Assembly: GCA_964621645.1 (NCBI GenBank)
Contig: CAZUMH010000015.1
Location: 1 to 45,134 of the forward strand
Source of the DNA: CAZUMH01 sp964621645
GTDB lineage: Bacteria; Zhuqueibacterota; QNDG01; JAGLOF01
Reading direction: 5' to 3'
DNA: 45,134 bases
In this document: positions 1 through 8,854 of the stretch, piece after piece
Layout of the letters: the number at the start of each line of letters is the position of its first letter
Numbering within the stretch: position 1 is the first letter of the stretch
Made by a program: the position numbers and the translations under genes
The notes under the pieces: model-generated
What the model was told of the DNA's origin: nothing
Database searches by the model: none
Seen by the model: only the letters and a program-made list of their open reading frames with translations

Positions 1-1276
1 ATGCATTGTGATTGCTTGAATCCGGCGCGGGTTCAATATCCAGCATATAGAGGGTATCCGGTGTTTTGTCGCTGAGCAGGATATCCCCTGCCAGGGAGGT
101 GGAAACATTGGTCACTGTAACGCTATACCGTGCCGTGTCGCCAGGAGTCAGGATCCAGGTAGTATCTGCACCAGACACCATCAGTGAATCAGTCTTCACT
201 ATTTTTGTCACTTCCAAATCAGTGGGCACATAGGGGACATAATACTTCCCTTTTCCTCGCCCCTGTGTATCACCGCTGTTAAGAGTCAGATCAACAATAC
301 GGAAGGTGCCGTTGTAAAAGGGGTCGGGAGAAGTGTGCGCCATTACATAGAAACCTCGGATCAGGCCGTAAAGCTCGATATAGATATCGGCCAGATCGGC
401 AGCGCTGGCTGCGTGGCGATAGACCCCTCCCGTTTCTGCGGCCAGCCGCATCAAACGGGCTTCATTAATTTTGTCTCCCAGTCCTATGGTAAAGACCGGA
501 ATACTGTAAAGCTTTGCTGTCAGTATCACATCATCGATGTTATGACTGGAAAAATTGTCCTTGCCGTCCGTGTAGGCCACTACGGCCCGGCGGCCGCTCT
601 GGTCCAGTTGGGCCATGATGGCGGTGTAGATAGCGTCGTACAAACCGGTAAAGGAGCGATCCCCGGTGCTTCTGCTGATGGCCTCCATCAGAAGGGTGGT
701 ATCGGTGGTGAAATCCTGGAACATGCCGACCTTGCCGGTGAATTTGATGATCGCCGACTGGTCATTGTGGGTCATCTGACGCACGAACACCCGGGCCGCC
801 TCTTCCGAGAGGTAAATATCGTTTGCCATACTGCCGCTGTAATCCATGGCCAGGGCTACCGACAGCCCATACCCTTCAATATCGTAGAGCTCCGTAACCA
901 TATAGGGAGGTTGGGTAGGTTTCACATCTGGGTCCGCGGGCAGAGTAGTATCCTCTTCGTGGTATTCCCAGATAACCTTCCAGACGGAATCGACAGGCAT
1001 TCCCAATTCGGTGGTGTCCGCGGCTGTGATCCAGCGGCTGGTATCAGCCAGTCCATGTATATACCTGCCTGCCGAATCCTGGACTGTTATGATGGAAAGC
1101 ACGTAGAAGGGGAATCCGGCCCTGACTCCCCTTAACAGAGTGGAATTGTCGATGGAAACCTGTTCAAAGGTCACGTTCAGGGTCTGCTGCTGTCCCTGCA
1201 GAGTACCGGTCAGGACCAGAATAAATACCGCCGTTATCAGGCAATGCCGCCAAACCCTAACGGATCTCCTACACAT
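1..1276 (-). CDS. Exported VWA-domain protein, 3' end outside window
   Basis: My own translation of the minus strand gives 425 open codons from an ATG at 1276 to the window edge. The stop lies outside the window. The first 35 residues are basic then hydrophobic and end in LQGQQQ, which reads as a signal peptide. A von Willebrand factor A domain follows from about residue 145. It carries the MIDAS motif D-Y-S-G-S-M, a downstream Thr (S-T-G-D) and the Asp of Y-T-D-G-K-D-N, so it should bind a divalent metal and a protein partner. After it comes a beta-sandwich stretch with 'YSVTVTNVST', resembling DUF11-type repeats of surface proteins. A good promoter lies upstream. The protein is probably secreted or surface-attached; its ligand is unknown. 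Confidence 0.85.
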   Translation of the reverse strand, partial: MCRRSVRVWRHCLITAVFILVLTGTLQGQQQTLNVTFEQVSIDNSTLLRGVRAGFPFYVLSIITVQDSAGRYIHGLADTSRWITAADTTELGMPVDSVWKVIWEYHEEDTTLPADPDVKPTQPPYMVTELYDIEGYGLSVALAMDYSGSMANDIYLSEEAARVFVRQMTHNDQSAIIKFTGKVGMFQDFTTDTTLLMEAISRSTGDRSFTGLYDAIYTAIMAQLDQSGRRAVVAYTDGKDNFSSHNIDDVILTAKLYSIPVFTIGLGDKINEARLMRLAAETGGVYRHAASAADLADIYIELYGLIRGFYVMAHTSPDPFYNGTFRIVDLTLNSGDTQGRGKGKYYVPYVPTDLEVTKIVKTDSLMVSGADTTWILTPGDTARYSVTVTNVSTSLAGDILLSDKTPDTLYMLDIEPAPDSSNHNA

Positions 1277-1346
1277 AGATTCCTCGATATTAAAGTTCGT
1301 CAGAACAGGAAATATCTTTTTTAAAAATAGCAACTAAGATAACTTT

Positions 1347-1375
1347 AGTTTACACAATTATGACAAAAATGTCAA
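1347..1375 (-). promoter_or_regulatory. Sigma-70-type promoter of the VWA gene
   Basis: On the minus strand, TTGACA (1370-1375) and TAAACT (1347-1352) are separated by exactly 17 bases. The predicted transcription start is near 1340, giving a leader of about 65 bases before the ATG at 1276. The surrounding DNA is AT-rich. Confidence 0.65.
1361..1374. repeat. Inverted repeat overlapping the -35 box, possible operator
   Basis: TGACA, four A bases, TGTCA. The arms lie over the -35 hexamer and the adjoining spacer of the promoter at 1347-1375, so a repressor bound here would block RNA polymerase. No regulator is assigned. Five-base arms can occur by chance. Confidence 0.35.
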
Positions 1376-1406
1376 GAAAAATATAGTTTACGCGGCCATA
1401 AGGTGG

Positions 1407-1453
1407 GAAACCGGGTTCCCAGTCGAAATAATGCTCAAGGGAACCCGGTTTTC
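1407..1453. repeat. Long stem-loop between the S9 peptidase and VWA genes
   Basis: GAAACCGGGTTCCC at 1407-1420 pairs with GGGAACCCGGTTTTC at 1439-1453 around an 18-base loop, with one wobble or bulge position. Neither strand has a real T tract after the stem, so it is not a textbook intrinsic terminator. It lies downstream of the S9 peptidase gene and upstream of the VWA promoter, so it may protect or end the peptidase transcript. Confidence 0.5.
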
Positions 1454-1507
1454 AGGGGTTGATACGGTGATTAGGGGATATTCATTCACTTCTTCTGCTC
1501 TTTGGGG

Positions 1508-1537
1508 ACACTCCGGAGCCCAAAGGCTCCGGAGTGT
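1508..1537. repeat. Perfect 13-bp stem-loop 45 bases after the S9 peptidase stop
   Basis: ACACTCCGGAGCC (1508-1520), loop CAAA, GGCTCCGGAGTGT (1525-1537). The stem is perfect and GC-rich. The plus side is followed by only four T bases and the minus side by CCCC. Its place just after the peptidase stop suggests a 3' end or transcript-stabilising structure. Together with the stem-loop at 1407-1453 it explains much of the 305-base gap. Confidence 0.55.
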
Positions 1538-1581
1538 TTTGGGGAACATGATGAGCAGAGGGGACAGGGTAACAGGTCATT

Positions 1582-3651
1582 TTATTGTTCAGTATTGTTC
1601 AGCAGCCACCGTTTAAAAAAGCCATCCTGCGTGTCCATGCCGTTGAATCCGTGATCTGCACGGGGGAAAAAACGACTTTCATAGCTGATTCCCGCTTGAT
1701 CCAGCGCGTCAATGAGCTGAAAAGCATTGGTGGGATGCACGTTGTCATCCACCAGACCATGCATTATTAACAGTTTTCCTTTGATGTTTTTCACAAAAGG
1801 CATCACCGAGCCGTTCTGGTATCCATCCGGATTTTCCTGAGGCAGGTTCATATACCTTTCTGTATAGATACTGTCATAATTACGCCAGTCGGTGACTCCG
1901 GCCCGGTCCACGGCCACGGTGAAAACATCGGGATATTTAACAATTGCCATTGCTGCCATATAGCCGCCGTAGGAGTGTCCGACGATACCCACCCGTGAAC
2001 CGTCCACATAGGAACGCTGCCGCAGGTATTTCACCCCTTCAGCCTGGCCCCGGATATCCACATCCCCCAGTTTCTGGTAGACAGCATCTTTGAACGCCTT
2101 GCCTCTGCCTCCAGTGCCGAGATTGTCTATCTGAGCGACCAGGATTCCCATCTCGTTATAGCGGGAACCGCGCTCCATGTAACGGTTGTACACTGCCCGC
2201 GAGCCAGGCCCGCCGTAGACGCTGATGATGAGAGGATAGGTACAATTGGGATCGAAATCTTTCGGTTTATGCAGTATCCCATAGAGGGTAGTCTTGCCGT
2301 CCGCAGCGGTGAAGGAAAAAATCTCGGAACGGCTGTTTCCCTTCTCCGGGCCCTGAGCCAGAATTCGTACCAAACCGCCGTCGCTGCGGTAGAGTGCCGT
2401 TGAAGGGGGGGTCTGAATATCTTCATAGCGCGCCACGAACCATTTACTGTCCGGGGAAATGGAGAGGGAGGTATGATTGAGCCCCTGGGGGGTCAGCGTC
2501 TGCTGCCCGGTGCCGTCCAGCCGTACCCGCTGCAGATGATCGTTAAGCGGATTTTCCCCGGAACGGGCGGTATAGAAAATCCAGCCGTCTTTTTCGTCCA
2601 CCCGTTCAATGCGCATATCCGGATAATTCCCGGAAGTCAGACGGTTGAGCAGCCGCCCATCCAGATGACGCAGTTCATAATGCCGAAATCCGCTCTTTTC
2701 CGTCTCCCAGATGAAACGTTTGCCGTCATCCAGAAACTGCATAAAAGGAGTATTTTCCTGCCAGGTATTCTGCTTTTCTTTCAGGACAATCCGGGTGGCC
2801 CCTGATTCGATATCCAGAGCCATAACTTCCAGTTCTTTTTGTCTCCGGTCCGTGCAGTTGAAGAGAAGTTCACGGCCGTCAGGAGTGAAACGCATGTTAT
2901 AGATGTACTGGTCCCGCTCTGTCTGACCGCAATCCACCGGGATACGGGCCCGTTTCCCCAAATCGTAAATCTCCAGCCAGACAACGGGATTGGGAGCTCC
3001 GGCCTTCATATACCCTTCGGTCATCAGCGTGGTATTGATATCAGTCAGATTCCCGATCAGGTAGAAATCATGTACGGGCCGCTCATCAAACACATAGTAG
3101 ATGAGTTTCTTGGAATCAGGGGACCACCACATCCCGTGACGCTGTCCCAGCTCTTCTCCGTACGTCCAGTTGGCAGTGCCGTACCGTAATTTCCGTTTGC
3201 CATCTGTCGTCACTGCAATCGTGTTGCCGCCCTCGGCACTTTCGAGTACAACGTTCCAGTCCTTGCAGACGGCAAACCAGCGTCCGTCAGGGGACATTTC
3301 AGTGAGGTACTGGTGCCCGCGGGATGGGACCTCGATCCTGCGGTCCCCTTGAGTAATAAAACGTCCCCGTCCGCGCCGGAATCCCTGCCTTCCCTGTTCC
3401 TCTCCGGTATCTTCGCCCGGTGTAACAAATTTCTGGGTTTGAAGATCGAAACGATACCGCTTTAAGTGAAGTGTATAATCCAGATACCGTCCATCCTCGC
3501 TCCAGCTTACGTGGGTGATAATTCCCGCCCGCGCCGCACTCATCTGATTTTGCCGCGGCTGCCTATCTTGAGGATGATCAGCAGCCGCAAGGAACGGCGC
3601 AACACTCAAAGCAGCGATGAGAATTACTGTGCGGAACTTGCGCGCACCCAT
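1582..3651 (-). CDS. DPP4-type prolyl dipeptidyl peptidase, S9 family, exported
   Basis: This predicted exported serine peptidase should remove X-Pro dipeptides from peptide N-termini. A signal peptide (MGARKFRTVILIAALSVAP) is followed by a DPPIV N-terminal beta-propeller and, from about residue 470, the alpha/beta-hydrolase domain. The catalytic triad is visible: Ser in G-H-S-Y-G-G-Y (about 560), Asp in D-D-N-V-H (about 635) and His in A-D-H-G-F (about 667), with DPP4-like Asp-His spacing. The substrate N-terminus motif W-T-Y-G-E-E-L is also present, which supports true DPP4 specificity. An ATG at 3663 would add four residues, but the bases between the two ATGs (GGAGG, five bases before 3651) form the ribosome binding site of the second, so 3651 is preferred. 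It lies 87 bases downstream of the M28 peptidase, and the two probably digest peptides together. Confidence 0.92.
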   Translation of the reverse strand: MGARKFRTVILIAALSVAPFLAAADHPQDRQPRQNQMSAARAGIITHVSWSEDGRYLDYTLHLKRYRFDLQTQKFVTPGEDTGEEQGRQGFRRGRGRFITQGDRRIEVPSRGHQYLTEMSPDGRWFAVCKDWNVVLESAEGGNTIAVTTDGKRKLRYGTANWTYGEELGQRHGMWWSPDSKKLIYYVFDERPVHDFYLIGNLTDINTTLMTEGYMKAGAPNPVVWLEIYDLGKRARIPVDCGQTERDQYIYNMRFTPDGRELLFNCTDRRQKELEVMALDIESGATRIVLKEKQNTWQENTPFMQFLDDGKRFIWETEKSGFRHYELRHLDGRLLNRLTSGNYPDMRIERVDEKDGWIFYTARSGENPLNDHLQRVRLDGTGQQTLTPQGLNHTSLSISPDSKWFVARYEDIQTPPSTALYRSDGGLVRILAQGPEKGNSRSEIFSFTAADGKTTLYGILHKPKDFDPNCTYPLIISVYGGPGSRAVYNRYMERGSRYNEMGILVAQIDNLGTGGRGKAFKDAVYQKLGDVDIRGQAEGVKYLRQRSYVDGSRVGIVGHSYGGYMAAMAIVKYPDVFTVAVDRAGVTDWRNYDSIYTERYMNLPQENPDGYQNGSVMPFVKNIKGKLLIMHGLVDDNVHPTNAFQLIDALDQAGISYESRFFPRADHGFNGMDTQDGFFKRWLLNNTEQ

Positions 3652-3738
3652 ACCTCCCTCCATCCAACATTTACAAGAGAATCATCCGGGCAAGAATTTC
3701 CCCTTCAAGAGGAGGGTCCCCTTGCCCGGAAATCAATA

Positions 3739-6144
3739 TTAGTTGCTTCTGCGTCTGCCGAAGAAGTCCTGAACCTGCCCGCGCAGCTTGTCGAGATTGC
3801 CCTGGCTGCGCCTGCTTTCACCGATTCCTGCGATGGCATTGATGTCGTTTGTAGACCAGCCAAGGCCGTGCAGCTTCATGAACAGATCTTTTTTAGCCTT
3901 TTCCAGTCCTTTATCACTTTTGACATAGAGAATGAGATTATCCACATCGCCGAAACGCCCCTTCAAAACTGTGAGTTTATCCAGACAGGCTTGGATGTCG
4001 GCCGGATCGAAATCCACTGCTACCAGTGCATCTTTCTCATTCAAGGCGGCAATCTGACCATCGGTGAGATCGGCCGCCCCCACGACAATAATCGGTTTGG
4101 TGACCAGCTGTAACACCCCGTCGAGAATAGCCGAGGACGGATTATAGAGTGCCAGGGTAAGACTGTTCTCTTCCAGGCTTTTAATCCCCGCTTCACCGGC
4201 GGGTGTAAGGCCGTTATCGAACCACAGTTTATTACAGGAGCAAACATCTACCCGTCCAAAACTGAGGGCGTCTTTGGCAACTTTCAGGAGATTGGCGTCG
4301 CCGCCGTAAGCCCCCGGTCCTTCGATTCCGGTGGTATAGTTACCGCCTCTCATAAAGAACCGGAAACGCCGCATCATTGAGGTCTGCTGATCCGCCGGCT
4401 GACGCAGCTCTTCGATTTTCTTCAGAACCAGATCGGTCAGTTCTGCCGGATTTTTCGCCTCCAGTTTGGTCCAGGCTCCACTCATTGTCAGGGAGGGATT
4501 AATCAGCGCGGGACTCCAGCGCATGGCATCGTACTTAAGCTGTCTGTCGGGAATAATGAGGGAACCCGGTTCATTGGCGACATTAACGGTCCCCTGCAGG
4601 ACAAACTGAGCGGTCTTGCCCAGGATATCCGGTTCGGATTTCTCCGGATCATCGCCGGTGTCATGGTAATCGGGATGACCGCCGCCGCCTGCCGTCATCA
4701 AAGCCAGGGCCTCAATGCCTCTTGATATGAAGGCGGAATAATCACTGCCGCCGGGACCGGCAGTATGGGGAGTAACCACGGAGATGACATCATCACGCTG
4801 GTTGCGTTTGATGATATTCCAGATGAACGGGAAATTGAGCGCTCCGGGAGCATCGAGCGTATCTCCCAGGGCCACCATGTCCATGTTGAAATTAGTCACT
4901 ACTCGATCCATTGAGACACCGTCCGTGGGATGTTCGCCCCAGTAATTGGAACCGATAAGTCCCAGCTCTTCTCCGGTCCAAAGACAGAAGTATATGGTGC
5001 GTTTCGGTTGAATCCCTGTTTTTTTGAACAGCTGAGCTACTGCCAGTACGGTAGCACTGCCTGAGGCGTTATCATCGGCCCCGTTGTAGATGAGCCCCTG
5101 CCTGGTACCCAGGTGGTCGAAGTGACCTCCCAGAACGATGTATTCATTCTTCAAAACCGGATCCGTACCGCTTATCTTGGCGATGACATTGCGGCCGCTG
5201 CTTTTACCCACTTCCTCGCCGTAGACTTCGGTTCTTTCGTAACTTGTTACCTGTGCTTTCACACCGGTGTCGAAAGACTGAGGTTTCTTGTTTCTGATAT
5301 CCCAGGCCAACCAGGCCAGCCGACGCTCGAAAGCCCGGGAAGATTCCTGATCATCCCGCCAGAACAGCCACTTGATGACGCGGTAGTCAACTGCGGAGAT
5401 GTAGATAAAATTACGGTCGAAGGAGATATTCATGGAGGAACGGCGGCGGAAGAATCTCGACGTCGTGGTTGTCCCCGAAATAGTGCTGGGATCGAAGAAT
5501 ATGATACCGGCGGCACCTTTCTCCAGGGCGATTTTAATCTTCGCGGTATCAGCCGCTTCCTTGGTCCACTCATTCTCATCGCCTGTCACTTCCGGCACAG
5601 TCGGTCCGAAGCTCATTCGCGGCAGGGTCGCACCGGAAGGAGACCCCTTCAGCACCAAAACAAGCTTGCCCTTGACATCGAGGCCGGCCCATTCATCCAA
5701 CCCCTTTTCAGGAGCACAGATGCCATACCCGGCGAACACAACGTCCGCCTTGATCTTGACCCCGGGAGTAGAGTGGTCATCCAGGGTGAAATCACCGTAG
5801 CGTGAGAAAAACTCCCGTCCGCCAAGAATCAGTCTGGGAATGCCTATACTCTGGATGTAGGAACCGCGCTGTCCCAAAGGCACTGCCTGAAAATAGGTGC
5901 CGTTTTCGCCACCCGGCTCCAGACCCCAAGCCTTAAAATTATCCGCGGCCCATTGCTGCAACTCTTGTATCTCCGGAGTCATGGGTTTGCGGCCGTGAGT
6001 ACTGTTCTTAGCCAGATGAGTGATAAAGGCCGCCACCTGGCGACCATCCGCCTGAACCGACACCTGCTGTCCGCAAACCGGCAATACAAAAGCCAGGACC
6101 AGCAGCAAGGCCGTAAGGCTCTGCAGAATTGTCAACCTTTTCAT
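3739..6144 (-). CDS. Exported M28 metallopeptidase with a degenerate M19-like C-terminal domain
   Basis: The 801-residue product has a signal peptide (MKRLTILQ...VLPVCGQQ), a PA-like insert and an M28 zinc aminopeptidase domain. Metal ligands are seen in order: His and Asp of G-G-H-F-D-H, Asp of G-A-D-D-N-A-S-G, Glu-Glu of W-T-G-E-E-L, Asp of N-M-D-M-V and His of Y-H-D-T-G-D-D. The last 200 residues resemble membrane dipeptidase M19: 'GIEG..A.GGD..LL', 'GLTPAGEAGI' and 'LTDGQIAALNE' match that family's order, but the usual His ligand before the LTD segment is missing. This part is therefore likely a non-catalytic remnant. The start at 6144 is preferred over 6162 because AAGGAG lies seven bases before it. 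It likely works with the S9 peptidase downstream. Confidence 0.9.
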   Translation of the reverse strand: MKRLTILQSLTALLLVLAFVLPVCGQQVSVQADGRQVAAFITHLAKNSTHGRKPMTPEIQELQQWAADNFKAWGLEPGGENGTYFQAVPLGQRGSYIQSIGIPRLILGGREFFSRYGDFTLDDHSTPGVKIKADVVFAGYGICAPEKGLDEWAGLDVKGKLVLVLKGSPSGATLPRMSFGPTVPEVTGDENEWTKEAADTAKIKIALEKGAAGIIFFDPSTISGTTTTSRFFRRRSSMNISFDRNFIYISAVDYRVIKWLFWRDDQESSRAFERRLAWLAWDIRNKKPQSFDTGVKAQVTSYERTEVYGEEVGKSSGRNVIAKISGTDPVLKNEYIVLGGHFDHLGTRQGLIYNGADDNASGSATVLAVAQLFKKTGIQPKRTIYFCLWTGEELGLIGSNYWGEHPTDGVSMDRVVTNFNMDMVALGDTLDAPGALNFPFIWNIIKRNQRDDVISVVTPHTAGPGGSDYSAFISRGIEALALMTAGGGGHPDYHDTGDDPEKSEPDILGKTAQFVLQGTVNVANEPGSLIIPDRQLKYDAMRWSPALINPSLTMSGAWTKLEAKNPAELTDLVLKKIEELRQPADQQTSMMRRFRFFMRGGNYTTGIEGPGAYGGDANLLKVAKDALSFGRVDVCSCNKLWFDNGLTPAGEAGIKSLEENSLTLALYNPSSAILDGVLQLVTKPIIVVGAADLTDGQIAALNEKDALVAVDFDPADIQACLDKLTVLKGRFGDVDNLILYVKSDKGLEKAKKDLFMKLHGLGWSTNDINAIAGIGESRRSQGNLDKLRGQVQDFFGRRRSN

Positions 6145-6401
6145 ACATTGTCTCCTTTGCATTCTTTTGTCCCCTTACCCGTTATCTTGCTATTTTTCCG
6201 CTCTTCATTAGTACTGATTATGACCCCATACTGTCACTGAAGAGCAATGGCCGACATCAGCCCCTTCCCCATCGTGAGAAACATACCATCACCTCGCCTC
6301 CTAGCAGTACCGGCTCGCGGATAAAACGGAAAAAGAAAAACAGCAGGACCGGTGTGACGATATGTTTTCATCACATTTTTTTTGAATTTGAATCCTTTTT
6401 A

Positions 6402-6420
6402 TAGTATATTCAGTATACTA
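6402..6420. repeat. Palindrome upstream of the winged-helix gene, possible operator
   Basis: TAGTATA, five bases, TATACTA. It sits in AT-rich DNA 128 bases before the ATG of the winged-helix regulator and contains a TATACT that could be a -10 box, though no good -35 is seen at 17 bases. The remaining gap (6145-6547) between this gene and the divergent M28 gene shows no coding region that I can support. Confidence 0.35.
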
Positions 6421-6547
6421 CGCATAAACATGGAAATTGGCTCTTGTGTGAGACGGTTTAATTATACACAATTTTATTGAAAAATACCTGAAGTAAGACT
6501 AATTTTCCGCTAATTTTTAACTAACGAACAGGTGATTCTGTCTTTCC

Positions 6548-8623
6548 ATGGCTGATATTTACTATCTAAATGAAGATTGGAAGATTCAGCCCCGCCTGAA
6601 TCGCATCTCCAACGCCGATGCGAGTCATACAATACCGCCCAAATACATGGAAGTACTGCTTTTTCTCATGCAGAATGAAAGGGAGGTTATCAGTCGAGAC
6701 GAGCTGCTCAGCGCTGTATGGAAAGACGCCGTGGTGGTGGAAGAGTCCCTTACCAGGGCCGTTTCCGAACTGAGGAAAATTCTGAGGGACGATCCTAAAA
6801 CTCCCCGTATCATTGAGACTATCCCGAAAAAGGGATACCGGCTGATCGCAAATGTGCGGCACGATCCCCAACATTCTGCGCATGATAAGACCGATGCTCA
6901 GACTGAAAAACGCTTTCAGTGGAAATCTCTGTATCGTGTTTTGTCTCTCATTGCCCTTTTCGTCATCGCGGCTGTCCTGATAATCCGTTCCCGCATCTTC
7001 ACTTCCTCCTCACAGCCGCCCATTCATTTAATGCCCCTGACCAGTTACCCGGGGGATGAGAGCAATCCGGCCCTTTCTCCGGACGGCAACAGGCTGGCGT
7101 TTCGCTGGAACGGCGAGGACGGCTACAGTTCCAGTATTTATGTAAAAGTAATCGGTTCGGAGAGGCCTTTGCGGTTAACCGGCGATGATTTCACCACCGA
7201 ACCGGCCTGGTCTCCCGATGGGCGTTTGATCTCATATGTAAAGTTTACTCCTTCAGGAGGAGAGGTTTTCTCAATCCCGTCTCTGGGCGGGCCGGAGACT
7301 CGACTTGTTGAAAAAATAACGGGTATCAGAAATCCCGTCTGGTCGCCGGACGGCGGAGAACTGCTGTTTACGTTATATTGTCAGGAGATCTCCTCCTGGC
7401 TCGTATTCCGTTATCCCCTGGACACCAGAGACACCGTTCGAGTAACGAATCCTGTCTCAGGTCCGGTACAGGACAGCAAGCCCATCTACTCACCTAACGG
7501 TAAAAGAATCGCCTTTATCCGTATGTTTCAGGGAGTGATGGACATTTTCACCACTTCTGTACAGGGAGGTCCCTTACAGCAGGTAACAAACGGCGGGCAG
7601 TGGATCACGGATGTGGACTGGTCCCCCGACGGGCACTGGATTATCTATACTTCCAAGGATGGTGTCTGGAAGATCCCGGCAGCCGGGGGCAGAGCCGTCC
7701 TTCTCGCTGCCGGAGGTCCAGGCATTAACAACCTTACCGTAGCCCGTAAGAACTGGCTTCTGGCCTATGAGCAATCCAACCGGGAAGAGAACATCTGGCG
7801 TCTGATTCTGCCGCAGGACACCTTGGTAGCCGCCACGCCCCGGCGTTTTATCTCTTCATCCCGAGTGGACCGTGAATCCATTTTCTCCCCCGACGGACAT
7901 CAGATCGCCTTCATTTCCAGCCGCAGCGGGGATCCCCAGCTCTGGCTCTGCCGCCGTGACGGAAGTAATCCTGTTCAGCTTACCCATTTCAACGGCTGCG
8001 AAGTTCGTTATCCCGACTGGTCCCCGGACAGCCGCCGTATTACCTTTTCCGCCGATCTTTATGGAAATTTCGACATCTTCAGCGTTGATGTGGAAGGAGG
8101 TGAGCCGATACAACTCACCCGAGATATTACCCGGGACATACTTTCAAGCTGGTCCCCAGACGGAGAATGGATCTATTTTAACTCCCGCCGTGATCGCCGC
8201 TGGCAAATTTGGAAGATCCCCGCTTCAGGAGGGAAGTCTCAATTGATTTGGAATGAACCGGGTATCCGTCCCACCGTCTCCAGGGACAACACAACCATCT
8301 ACTATGAAAAAGTAACCCAAAACGGTCAGGGGATCTGGCAGCACCCTCTGGGCGGCGGCCGCGAACATCGGCTGTTTTTCATAGAAGACAATTTCATTCA
8401 GAACTGGCTGGTGACCGAAGAAGGTATCTACTATGGAAGCCGTGGCGTGGATCGGACCTATACCATCGGCTTCTATAACTTCCGCAGTGGAGACCTGTCT
8501 GTCTTATATCGATCCAGCGAGACGGCCTACGATTTCACTCTCGACCCCGAAACCCGCATAACGCTTTTTTCAAAGATAGAGCGGGATGAGGGCGACATCG
8601 TGCTTATGGAAAACTTCGAGTAA
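6548..8623 (+). CDS. Winged-helix transmembrane regulator with C-terminal TolB/PD40 propeller
   Basis: The first 105 residues match the OmpR/PhoB-type DNA-binding domain: 'IPPKYMEVLLFLMQN', 'VISRDELLSAVW', 'VEESLTRAVSELRKIL' and 'IIETIPKKGYRLIA'. One membrane segment lies near residues 128-146, and the rest (about 530 residues) carries repeated S-P-D-G or S-P-D-S propeller blades with 'P.WSPDG', typical of PD40/TolB. The layout is that of CadC/ToxR-like one-component regulators: DNA binding inside, sensor outside. There is no receiver domain, so it should not need a histidine kinase. The ligand and targets are unknown. It is divergent from the peptidase genes, which are possible targets. The ribosome binding site is weak. 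Confidence 0.9.
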   Translation: MADIYYLNEDWKIQPRLNRISNADASHTIPPKYMEVLLFLMQNEREVISRDELLSAVWKDAVVVEESLTRAVSELRKILRDDPKTPRIIETIPKKGYRLIANVRHDPQHSAHDKTDAQTEKRFQWKSLYRVLSLIALFVIAAVLIIRSRIFTSSSQPPIHLMPLTSYPGDESNPALSPDGNRLAFRWNGEDGYSSSIYVKVIGSERPLRLTGDDFTTEPAWSPDGRLISYVKFTPSGGEVFSIPSLGGPETRLVEKITGIRNPVWSPDGGELLFTLYCQEISSWLVFRYPLDTRDTVRVTNPVSGPVQDSKPIYSPNGKRIAFIRMFQGVMDIFTTSVQGGPLQQVTNGGQWITDVDWSPDGHWIIYTSKDGVWKIPAAGGRAVLLAAGGPGINNLTVARKNWLLAYEQSNREENIWRLILPQDTLVAATPRRFISSSRVDRESIFSPDGHQIAFISSRSGDPQLWLCRRDGSNPVQLTHFNGCEVRYPDWSPDSRRITFSADLYGNFDIFSVDVEGGEPIQLTRDITRDILSSWSPDGEWIYFNSRRDRRWQIWKIPASGGKSQLIWNEPGIRPTVSRDNTTIYYEKVTQNGQGIWQHPLGGGREHRLFFIEDNFIQNWLVTEEGIYYGSRGVDRTYTIGFYNFRSGDLSVLYRSSETAYDFTLDPETRITLFSKIERDEGDIVLMENFE

Positions 8624-8778
8624 TCCTTCCCCGCCCGTAATTATTTTATTAAGAATTAACATTGTGGGTTCCCTCTGAAGCCTCCCAAAAGCTCCCTGAC
8701 AGGAGTGTCGGCGGATAAAGGGTTAAAAGACCGACAGCATAGACGGAAAGCACTATGGGTTTTCAGGGTCAGCAGCGG

Positions 8779-8806
8779 CTGACAATTTTCCACTGGATTT
8801 TATCCT
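8779..8806 (+). promoter_or_regulatory. Possible promoter of the metallophosphoesterase gene
   Basis: CTGACA (8779-8784), a 16-base spacer and TATCCT (8801-8806), ending 48 bases before the ATG at 8855. The match is fair, not strong. The rest of the 231-base gap shows no gene. Confidence 0.3.
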
Positions 8807-8854
8807 GTTGATTTTCTATGTTAAAGGCAATCCATACACAACAAGAGCCAGAGA

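Noticed and set aside
335..1135. 266-codon plus-strand frame over the VWA gene
   Set aside because: It is antisense to a frame with a signal peptide and an intact MIDAS motif; no domain is seen in its own translation.
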